Below are positions 37,021 to 47,200 of a stretch of DNA of 64,000 nt, piece after piece. This DNA is from Lepidurus packardi (taxonomy: Eukaryota; Arthropoda; Branchiopoda; Notostraca; Triopsidae), in the NCBI GenBank assembly GCA_023053545.1, contig JAKZAN010000005.1, forward strand, positions 11,222,001 through 11,286,000. The letters are read 5' to 3'. The notes beneath the pieces were generated by a model that made no database searches, was not told the DNA's origin, and saw nothing but the letters and a program-made list of their open reading frames with translations. The translations under genes and the position numbers were made by a program. Within the stretch, counting starts at the first letter, position 1; each line of letters starts with the position of its first letter.

Positions 37021-39174
37021 GCCTGAGCGTAACAGTGTCGAAGTATGGGTAACCATGATGACGTCGTAAAGACCATAAGCCACGCCATGAACCGTTCGTG
37101 ACGTCATATCACGACAAAGTTTTTAAAAAATAATTAAAAACTCGTGAACAACTACTCACTCAAACTTTAAATAAAAGATCATTGCTGTTTTAATGTATAG
37201 ATTCTAAGTGAGGACTAGAGACTTAGGGTACACTTTTACTTGAAGATAAAACAAAAACATTATTACCCTTATTAAAATCATTAAAATCATTAAATGTAAT
37301 GTTAGTTATTAAGATATTTCTTAGATTCCGAGTTTGAGTGATGATGATTTGTTGTTCTCTAAGAAAATAGGTCACATACGTGCTAATTTGGTACAAAAAA
37401 TCTAGTTTTTACATTTTGGAGGTCAGAAATATATATTCAAATTTCGGTTCCTGCTTTCTTAGTAAGCGTCAGTACAGTCCTTGAAGCATACACATAAATA
37501 CAGATACAACAATACACTACAACATGCATTAGCAATAGCGTTACAGTTTAGCAGTAATGTGTGCTAGTTAATGAAGAATTTGTTCTAATCTCTTGAAAGT
37601 TTCGTGTACTTAATTTTTAGAATTATTTTTTTTTCAAATATAATCGCTATCCAGAAAGATTTATGAAACTTAAAAAAAATTAATTAATTGAATCGTTGAT
37701 TCAGCCCGTGACCCTATTTTTTTTTGATTTCGTAAGCTTAAGCCTATTACCGTCGTTTATTTCTTCAGAAAAAGGGTTGCGGTCGAGGAGTTGGGGTTAA
37801 AGAGAACCCTTCATACTGGCTTTCAAAATCACCAAAAATGTACCTAAAATGTTTTTCAATCTATTAATTAAAAATAACAAACCTAATTCATGTCATCATC
37901 TCTTTAATTTAGTAAAATAATTCTAGTAATGGTATTAAAATCCATATTGTCCAAAAAGGGGAAAAAAATACGAAATAAAAAATACGAAATAAAGCGGAAT
38001 AATCAAAAGAGTTTTCGAAATTGTTATCATCCTTAAAGAAAAAAAATGAATTTAAGAGAAGAAGGAGGACTGCGATCGGGAACTATAGCCAACTGCGTCA
38101 GGTATAGATCCTCTTAACGTAATACGACGTAAAAAAAAAAAATCTAAAGATGTTCCCTTTCACATTCTTGCACTTTCTGGTTTTTCCTCTTGAAGGGGAG
38201 GAGAGGTTGTAGTGGGTGGGAGGGGGGTGGATACATAGATATTGTAAGTTACCTTGCCAAGGACGTCTAGGTCCGGTTTTATACAAAAAGAAGAAAAGAA
38301 CTCATCTTCTTGCGTCTTCTTCCTTTTTGTATTTTTTCGTTTTTTTTTTTACACAGAAAAAGTGGAGATTTTTATGGATATCTTGTTTGGTGGTCGCTTG
38401 CCTGATAGGATAAAAGAGGCACTTTTTTACTGGTAGAGAAAAAAAAAGTTCAAAAGAGAAAAGATAGAGAGAGGAAATACTTTTTTAAGGGGATTTTCAA
38501 CTCGCGTTTTGGTTTGCCTTGACTCGCTAATTACGACGACACACACACAGAGGATACACTTAATACTCACACGGTTTTGACTTTGAAAAAGTCCAAATTC
38601 GAGTGGTGAACCTTCCAAATTTGAAACAAGGCTTTTTTGGTTTTACGGAGAGGAAAACAAGAGGATGATTTATTGAGCAAGTTCAAGGCCAAATTGCCTT
38701 TTAAGTCTTGGTATAATTTTGGAAATTTCGGAACTCGAATTCGAAATTTCGAGGTTCGAAATTTTCTTGTGAATTTGAATTTTTAGTAAATAACAGTTTC
38801 CAGAATGTTTCGGAAAACTTAAGCAACAAGTTTAGAATGTAAGAATTTTTACAAATAAAGAACATAAAGTTATTTCTATGTGAAATTTAAATTAGAAAAT
38901 GAATTGAAATGGGAAAAGTGTGTGGAATGTGTGGAAATTAAAAAGTGGAAGGTGATCATGTATTTTCTCTTCTTGGAGTTCCTGTTTTATTGGACAAGTT
39001 CAAGGCCGACACTCCTTACACAAGAAGCCTCTACAAAATCTCCAGGCGTTTTGTCAGAATATAAATACGCGGTTTATGGAAATCCGATTAACGACAAATC
39101 TGAGGTTCGAAACATTCAAAACGGCTGTTGCAATTAGGATTAAATGGTGTTTTTAATTATTGGGGTAATTAGAG

Positions 39175-39183
39175 TATAAAAGG
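39175..39183 (+). promoter_or_regulatory. TATA box upstream of the TULIP-like gene
   Basis: TATAAAAGG, about 440 bp before the start codon at 39623. It sits at a plausible promoter position if the 5' UTR is long or spliced. Confidence 0.4.
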
Positions 39184-39622
39184 TGTCGTTAAAGCGGATT
39201 AACATCCAGTTCCTAATTCGTTTCCAAAGTGAATGGAAGTGTCTTAATCTAAATAGAAATTGTCTTAAAAATTCGTTGAAAATTGTCCGAAAGTTAAAAA
39301 ATTCTTCTTAATTCTTCAGCCTTTGTAGAATATCTCCAAACTAATTGCTTACGAATTCCTTTAACATTTCTAGCGAAGTTACTAAACAGTCGTCTAAGAA
39401 AAAGAGTCCACGTTTGAGAAAACTTGTAAAGAATCACAAATTCAAAGGTTCAGGGACACTGAAATTCTTGGAATTCTTAGAGCCGTAACACAACGGATCT
39501 CACATTAGGAAATCCTAAAACATTCCTGAAAGCGAAAGTGGGAAGTCCCCGGAATCTTCAAAAATTCAAAGAAAATTCATTAAAAATTCAGGAAAATTCA
39601 GAAAAAAAGTTCCATCAGAAAA

Positions 39623-40325
39623 ATGAAAACGAAAATTCTATCAATTGCGTTGATTCTAACGCTTGGCGTCCAAATTGTACCATCAACCCCTACTATGACC
39701 TCCAATTCGGGTGACGTACCCTTGGAGGACCCTTTGGGTCGATCAGAAGTGGTAGTTCATGGTTTCTGGGAAGATTTTGGCGAATTCCATGAAGAAGTTC
39801 CTGCGGATTCTGTGTTAATCTCAGAAGATTCTGAATCTAAATCCAAATCCAACGGTTCAGACGATTCTGCTGTCGATAATTCAGTGATTCAAATGAGCAA
39901 TGTGACCTCGCCGTCCGATATGGTGGATGCATTCATGCGGAATGCGTTGCACCACATTCCCAACGCTTTGGTACAACATTCTGAACCTATTTTTCTTTAT
40001 TTCCAATTATTCTCAATTTTATTTTTTCCTATTTTTTTTTTGGAGTCATAAATAAATTAGAAAAAAATAGCTAAATAAAAGAAATAGGACAAGGTTGTTT
40101 TTCTAATTAGACGCTACTGGATTTACCCCCAATCTTCGACAATATCACCTTGTATGGATTGAATGGAATTCATCGAACCGGAAACGCCGGACATTCGCCC
40201 ACAAGTAGTGACGTCATCATTGGTCCCATGACGATTCCGCGTATGTGGTTAAGCGGACGTTGGATGCAGTCCAGTTACCATGGATACTTGCGTGGCGAGT
40301 TTACTGGAGTTCACTTGAAACTGGT
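39623..40325 (+). CDS. Secreted TULIP/group-7-allergen-like protein, exons 1-2
   Basis: Exon 1 (39623-39970) encodes the signal peptide MKTKILSIALILTLGVQIVP, an acidic Ser-rich stretch and PSDMVDAFMRNALHHIPNAL. Exon 2 (40111-40325) encodes PPIFDNITLYGLNGIHRTGN, then IGPMTIPRMWLSGRWMQSSY and a GEFTGVHLKL-type beta strand, and ends in phase 2 at a GTAAGA donor. The xNITLYGLxGIxRTG and GxLxGxFxGVxL patterns resemble the lipid-binding TULIP fold of mite group-7 allergens and JHBP/takeout proteins. This is a pattern-level call. No continuing exon is found on the plus strand. The only good continuation (42419-42155) lies on the minus strand. Confidence 0.6.
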
Positions 40326-40329
40326 GTAA

Positions 40330-41362
40330 GAATTGATTTTCTTTTCGAATTTGAATTTTCTGGAATTTTTTGAATTTGTTGGATTTTTTGAATTTTCTGG
40401 ATTTTTTTTAATTTTCTGGATTTTTTTGCATTTTCTGGATTTTTTTTAATTTTCTGAATTTTCTGGAATTTTTGAATTTTCTGGAATATTTTGAATTTTC
40501 TGGAATTTTTCTAAATTTTATTCTTGAATTGGGGATATTTCTTACGTTCGCGAAAGTTATTTTTTTTTCAAATGAATTTTCTGCATTTTCTGAATCTTGG
40601 TAGATTTTTAAAAATTTGCTAAATTTCGAGATTTTTGGGATTTTTTTAACATTTCCAGAGTTCATTTTAATAATTTGTTTGAGATTTTATTCGAGTATGG
40701 CGGAAGAGTTTGATTAGCGAGAGTGAGAGGAATTTTTCTGGAATTTTTTGAATTTTCTGGAATTTTTTGAATTTTCTGGAATTTTTTTAATTTTCTAGAA
40801 TTTTTTTAATTTTCTGGAATTTTTCTAAATTTTATTCTTGAATTGGGGAAATTTCTTACGTTCGCGAAAGCTATTTTTTTTTCTAAATGAATTTTCTGCA
40901 TTTTCTGAATCTTGGTAGATTTTTAAAAATTTGCTAAATATCGAGATTTGGGGGATTTTTTTAACATTTCCAGAGTTCATTTTAATAATTTGTTTGAGAT
41001 TTTATTCGAGTATGGCGGAAGAGTTTGATTAGCGAGAGTGAGAGGAATTTTTCTGGAATTTTTTGAATTTTCTGGAATTTTTTGAATTTTCTGGAATTTT
41101 TTTAATTTTCTAGAATTTTTTTAATTTTCTGGAATTTTTCTAAATTTTATTCTTGAATTGGGGAAATTTCTTACGTTCGCGAAAGCTATTTTTTTTTCTA
41201 AATGAATTTTCTGCATTTTCTGAATCTTGGTAGATTTTTAAAAATTTGCTAAATTTCGAGATTTGAGGGATTTCTTTTCACATTTCCAGAGTTCATTTTA
41301 AGAATTTGTTTAAGATTTTATTCGAGTTTGGCGGAAGAGTTTGATTAGCGAGAGTGAGAGTG
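40330..41362. repeat. Tandem array: ~315-bp unit x3 plus TTTTCTGGAA short repeats
   Basis: The landmark CTTACGTTCGCGAAAG appears at 40541, 40855 and 41170 (period 314-315). Each unit ends with GGCGGAAGAGTTTGATTAGC. Units are separated by variable AATTTTCTGGAATTTTTTG short repeats. Confidence 0.9.
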
Positions 41363-41701
41363 TTTAATGGGGGAGGTACGGTGGCAAAGTACACTTAAAT
41401 GACGCAGCAGAATAGTTTTTTATAGTAAAAAAATACAAAAAAATGTCTCTTATAGCGTGCCAAGAAATACTCAAAACTTTCACTGAAGTTGCCCTTTTGG
41501 CTTTTCCTTAGAACATATGTAAATTTGCATGTCCACATATCCTTTAGTCTGCTAAATGGAATGTGGATTCGTGTCACTTGGCGATATCTTTAGCAAACGC
41601 GGATTTTTTTTTTTAATTTTCTTGTTAGGTTTTATTTTTTGTTTAGATTTTAATTGGCGAGCAAATAAGGGATTTTTTTTATTTTTAAATGGGAAATTTG
41701 C

Positions 41702-42320
41702 TGACGTCATTAAATAATTTCACACATACATTACAATACAGTACATTATTGTACTCGAAATAAAGGGTGCAGAAAGCTCTGGACCATTCGAGTTGCTTGA
41801 CCTTTTTGTCAAAAGCTTTTGTTTAACATGTTTGTTTTGGAAAGAGTTTTGGTGCGCTCTATTGAGGCAATCAAGGGATACGGTGACGTCATAGCTTGGA
41901 GTTTCTACTCGGCTTAACTTGAATAGGAGAATGGGAGATTACTGGACTCGAAAGAGAAGATTTTTAGCGAATTGTTTTATTAGGAAATTATTTCGTTTTA
42001 AAAGAACGCAAATTCGTTTTTCGATATGGTGACGTCATCAGTTTCCTTTGAGGCTCTTGGTTACTTGAATTTAACTTGAGTGAGAGGAGTGAAAGATGAA
42101 ACGCGAGGCAAATGAGAAATTCCAAGCGAGTTATTTCACTATGAATTATTTAAATCAATTAAAACGTATGATGACGTCATTGTACGATATGAGCTTGTAT
42201 GCAACTGAATTTAAAGCTATTTCTAGAACTTCTGATAAATTTTTGACAAAATTTTTTACTTCAGACAAACTTTGAATTTCATGAATCGAACGGTTTTGGG
42301 TAACGGATATGGTGACGTCA
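41702..42320. promoter_or_regulatory. Cluster of five TGACGTCA (CRE/ATF-type) palindromes
   Basis: Exact TGACGTCA at 41702, 41884, 42030, 42172 and 42313. Three share the longer context GGTGACGTCAT. TGACGTCA is the consensus site of CREB/ATF bZIP factors. A regulatory function here is inference. The last two lie within the minus-strand exon 42155-42419. Confidence 0.45.
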
Positions 42321-42419
42321 TCTAGATCCGGTTGGTCCAGATGAACGCTTAGTTCTTGCACACTTCCACCTTTACGAAAGCACCCTCCGATGTTTGTTTG
42401 CAAAGATATTTCGATTTCC
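42155..42419 (-). CDS. Orphan terminal exon, TULIP-like, opposite strand
   Basis: An open minus-strand segment after a good acceptor (CTAACAG), reading EIEISLQTNIGG, VQELSVHLDQPDLDDVTISV and LSEVKNFVKNLSEVLEIALN, and ending in a stop. It has alternating beta-strand and amphipathic-helix character, like the C-terminal half of TULIP-fold proteins. It enters in phase 2, exactly what exon 2 at 40111-40325 needs. Joined, the product would be about 275 residues, a normal size. No upstream exon is visible on its own strand. It may be an inverted exon of that gene, an assembly inversion, or a remnant of a paralogue. Confidence 0.5.
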
Positions 42420-42510
42420 CTGTTAGTACAGGGAAATGTCACAAGTGAATTCCGTGATTTCACAAATGAATTCCGATACAATTGAATCAAAATGCAAAAT
42501 TAGATTCCAC

Positions 42511-42940
42511 TTTCAAACTGTTTTTTTTACATTTATTTCTAAAACAATCGAAAAGTTTCGAGCTAAATTTCTAATTAGATCAATAGATGTATAAAAGTTG
42601 ATGTCGGAACTCATTCGCAATTTGCAAATGCAAAGTTCAAATTCCACTTTCAAACTGTTTTTTTTACATTTATTTCTAATAAATCAATCGAAAAGTTTCG
42701 AGCTAAATATTCCTAATTAGATAGATAGATGTTGTATAAAAGTTGGTGTCAAACTCATACGCAATTTGCAAATTTAAAGTTCAAATTAAACTTTCAAACT
42801 GTTTTTTTTTACATTTATTTCTAATAAATCAAGCGAAAAGTTTCGAGCTAAAATTCGTAATTAGATAGATAGATTTTGTATAAAAGTTGACGTCAAAACT
42901 CATTCGCAATTTGCAAATGCAAAGTTCAAATTGTCAATTT
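42511..42940. repeat. Tandem triplication (137-150 bp) each carrying a TATA box
   Basis: TTTCAAACTGTTTTTTTTAC starts copies at 42511, 42648 and 42792. Each copy holds TATAAAAG (42590, 42735, 42879) and, about 25 bp on, CTCATTCGCAATTTGCAAAT or a near match. The unit looks like a repeated core promoter facing right. Confidence 0.85.
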
Positions 42941-43043
42941 GGACTAGGAGGAATTTAAAAAATGTCAGAATTTTGAATTTCTAAATATTCAGCAAAAGGT
43001 AAGCTTGTCTCCCATCAAGTCAAGCATTCAAGAAGCTCTTTTG

Positions 43044-44089
43044 ATGACGTCGAACTTGCAAAATCTAACTAGTTCATCTCCTGCCGGCCTAAATTTCCTC
43101 TTAGAAAGTCGCCAAAACGTTAGCCTTGTGTGTATCATTTATCACTGTGATCGTTGAAAGAAGGGAGAAGGGAGAGGAGTTGACGGTAAACCTACTAATT
43201 TCCGCTTAAATCTTTCTTTTGCTTCTACATATGAAAGGGAGTTTTGGGGGATTTTGGGTGGATCTCGAAATTCCGTGACGAGACATTTCAATTTCGATTA
43301 GAGAGAGATTTTCTGGATGGTCACGCGAGGCCACTTTAAGCTTTTTTAAAAACATATAAACAGAGGGCATGAACATGGAGTAAACGAAAGTGGAGTTTCA
43401 GTTTGTTAAGGTAGCTAAGAACCTCGCTGAAGCGTTTACAACTCTTTATTACATATATCAGCTCCTCGATAAATCGAGGCAGTCTTCTTTTTCTAAGAAA
43501 TTCCCCAAAGTAGCCTTGGGATGGAAAACGAGTCTCTCTACAGCTCTCGAAACCTCCCCATTTTAAGGTTTAATCTTCAGTCCCAAAACGCCTGAAAAGC
43601 GAGGCCATAACTACAAAAACGTGTCACGCTTAAATGCCTATCAACGACTTGGTTATGTATTTATGGTTTTTTGATAAAGAAAAAACGCCGTGGCATTTAT
43701 GACTCTCACTTTCGCTCTTAAGAGTCTTTCCCGCCCCTTGAGATATCGCTTGGGAAAATTATAGAAAATTAAAAAGGGTTTAAATAGCGTGCAATTGAAC
43801 CCTACGCCTCGCGTGATTGCCGTGCATGGAGCTTGCGACCGCAGCGCCATCACGCCGCACTACGAGTCGGATCCGCCGGCCAACTTCTGGCTCAGACGCT
43901 CGATGGCAGTGGGACCGGTCTACCAGCTCAAAGTGCTCATCTTCCAAGCGCTGCAGAAGATCTTCCTGAAAGCGGCCAATACTCCCAGTATTTCCTAAAA
44001 AATTCTCAAATTTTCGCGAATTAATTTCTGTTAATTTTTGTTGAACAGTTGAGGATCACGAAGATCAAGAGGACGATCTGGACATGTAG
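43044..44089 (+). CDS. Unidentified small gene with acidic C-terminus
   Basis: Exons 43044-43129, 43788-43987 and 44049-44089 join in frame to 108 residues. The frame of the first exon is open back to an acceptor-like site at 42991, so the true start may lie upstream. The middle exon reads QLNPTPRVIAVHGACDRSA, PANFWLRRSMAVGP and QLKVLIFQALQKIFLKA. The last exon gives a short acidic tail EDHEDQEDDLDM. The middle exon is GC-richer than its surroundings, which supports coding. I do not recognise the family. Upstream lies the triple TATA repeat. It is tail-to-tail with ZP protein 2. Confidence 0.5.
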
Positions 44090-44202
44090 TGTAATAAATT
44101 ACCGAGGTATCATAGCATGTTGAACTGGCCAGCAGTCATAGCAACAGTGGTTTTGCATTTGCTCTTTATTAATAAAAAAAAATATGTATGTGGGATCGGC
44201 TG

Positions 44203-47200
44203 TTAGACTGGAATAGGAGGCCATAGCTGAGTAGCTTTGGAATTGTTAATTTCCCAATACACTTGATCGCTGTTGTGGGGGACGGGTGGGAGGGGCTTTG
44301 GCTCATTGTTGAGGGCAGTGGACAGGGAGGTTGAGGAACAACGGCAGCGGTTGAAGTGTTGGCCTTGACGCTTGACTTGTTTCAGAGTCTTGGGTTTGTT
44401 GGAGTTCTCGGAGGTATTGTTGATGGCCACGGGAAGGCTGCAATAGTGGTTGGCGTTCGAGGCATTGTTGTCGGTCGTGTAGAGCTCGAGCAGCTCGTCG
44501 TGCATCCGTTGTTTCTTGAAGCGGAGCGAGCGAGTAAGAGCGTCGATCATGGTGAATTCGGGGTACACGACTTGAACCAGTTTCTCAAAGTCAAGGGCGG
44601 AGCTAGGGACAGAGGGAGGGGCGACGGATTCGGTGTTGGTGGAAGAGGGAGCAGGAGGCGAGTCGGTGTGTTTACGGTTGCGCCGGGAGCGGTTCTGGTT
44701 CATGAAACAATAAACCATCATGGCAATGATAGTTACTCCTAGAGCGGTGGCAAATCCCACACTGGAGATGGCATAGATGACGCAGTTTGAGTCCACGAGA
44801 GGGAGCGGGGTACTGATGAGCTCTACAATGAATATTTTGAAAACCGTTTATTAGTTTTTGAATTCCAGTCGGAAATTTTTTTTTTAAAAGTTAAGTTTGA
44901 ACGCTAGATTCAAGACCAGTATGAAAAAAAGGACAAAGAAGAACTAAAGTGTTATCTTCTAAGGCGAACGGTTAGTGAGATATGTCGATTTTAGTGCTTT
45001 CGAACGTTTTTGTCGCCCGAGGCGATTGAATATTCAATTGCCTATATATCCTAAATGGCTTAAGCTAAAATTCTCAAATAAATTGCTTTATGATCTTAAA
45101 GATTACTAGAATAATACAGGCTATCATGGTTAGCTGTAGCTAAAGAAATTATGATTATAGAAATTAACAAAATAATTACCATGTCCCGGCGAGGTAACTC
45201 GGATAGCCATGTCAGCTTCCCATCCACGTAGTTTCTTAGGAGACGAGGTTCCGTTGGGGAAAATTAATTCCTCAATAAGAATCTCGTGAGTGCGACCACT
45301 TAAATCATCAGGTATCGTGAATTCAGTGCTATTAGACAACGAACGTCTCCTTCTGCCATATCCTTCGCCTCGATCATCCGTACATAACGACTATTCATAT
45401 TCAAGTATCCGAAATTAACTCCCAATTGCAAGCAATTAAAATTAAAGACCAAAAATTAAAAGACCAAGAATTAAAATTAAAGACCAAATCAAAGACCAAA
45501 AAAATATAACTGAAATAAAGCTGATTTACCGGTGCGCAATCAATAGCCTCCACACAAGCCATTACTCTCGCCGATATTAGGATACTGTCGCCGTCTTGCA
45601 TGTCTTGGAACATAAACACCCGGAAATTGAAGTGATGGAGCAAAAACGATCTGGTATCTCGTTGAGGATGCAGTGGCGCTATTGTCTGTAACGAATATAA
45701 ATTACTTTATTAAATTATGTTTCTTATTTTCTTAGAATTTCGTTAATTTAAGGATTTAATCATTTCTAGGTATTCTTAGCAACATTAGCTCAAGGATTTG
45801 TGTGAGTGTGTTATTTGACATGTTGGCTTAAGTCTGAATTAAATTTTACCTTAAAAGCTGGATTACGGCAACCGTCATTGAAAGCCAATGCTGCCGAATC
45901 CTTGTCTTTACCCACCGCTAATCCTTTACGCATCTTGCGAATAGTGACGTCAGTCAATTTCGAGTAGAACCAACCTGAAAATGAAATAACCTTAAATTTC
46001 TCGCCAAACGGTCAAAAGTCGCCAGCGTTCAAATTGCCCGCCAGAATTTAAACTTTCCGCCGAAATAGTTCTCTACCGGAAGTAAGCGTCATTGTGAAAT
46101 AGGGAACTCACCATCATTTGAGCGGACAATGCTCCTTAATTGGACTTCTTCGCCCAATTCTACTGCAGTACCAGCAGTAATCCGCTGTGAGAATAAGGCA
46201 GTACCAGGCAATTTGCGGAAAAGTCCAATTTCGCACAAGAATTCTTGTTTCCCACCCGTGAAAGTGAGAGGAGAACGCTGCTCCACCCTAGCCAACGCAT
46301 TCAACCTTGATTAAGAATTCATTCCGTTAGTTCAGAAGCTCATGCTAGGTTACAGCGTTAATTAAACTCAATCGTCTTATATTTTTTTAAATCCAAATAA
46401 ATCCTCTTTTTAGATTCCTATTTTTCTTATCTATTCTAACGCCTTAAGTTAATGGCCCTGGACTTGTAAATCTTAATTAACCAATTTCGAAAAATTATAA
46501 CTAAAATGTAATTATAACTAAAATTATAACTAAAATATAATTATAACTAAATTGTAATTATAACTAAAAGTACATCTCTTTGTGGAATCAGTTTGAATAT
46601 TTTTGTTTATTTTAATTAATGAGGAGGCTATTTTTTTAAAGTACATTAAGAGCACTTACGCGGAAATATCCTTGAAATCCAAGTCTTTTTTCTCGGCAAT
46701 GGTACGGTCTTGAGGTTTGCATCGAAGCAAGATAATTTCATCTTCAGGCAGTTTCAAACCCGGTAGCGTGGGAAAGCGGAGCGTAAGGCACAACCAAGGC
46801 TATTATATATATATAAAAAAATCTTGTATATTCTTTTCTTTTTCCATGGAAGATAAAAACGTAATGAGTATCATTCAACGCTAGACAAACTCTGTGAAAC
46901 CTTAAGGGCTAAAGATGCGCTTTAGAACGAGAGATTGACATACCTGAGCGTCTTGGGTGCAAGTCGTGACACCGCAAGCATCTAAATTCCCCACGTCTAG
47001 CTTCCAGATCGTGGTACTCGATGAGGATGGTGATACCGACGAGGTGATTTGACAGACGCGGGAATTTTGAGGCTCGATGGCAGGGCGGTCTTCGAAAATC
47101 GGGGCCATGTTCACACCAGACGCGTTGGGGATGTGTATACTCGCACTGAATCGTTCTTTGGTCGCCATTTTCATACATCTGATATCTTTGTTTTACCCAA

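Larger units (their letters stand above)
30801..39622. other. 8.8-kb gene-poor stretch
   Basis: No gene I can support with confidence. Contents seen: a TATA-like box at 31827; a region at 32180-32560 that is open on both strands (see findings); Phe/Leu-rich chance ORFs (33333-33812, 34968-35286); poly-T tracts near 36132 and 36438; one copy of a dispersed repeat at 36885-37020; and a TATA box at 39175 upstream of the next gene. Confidence 0.5.
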
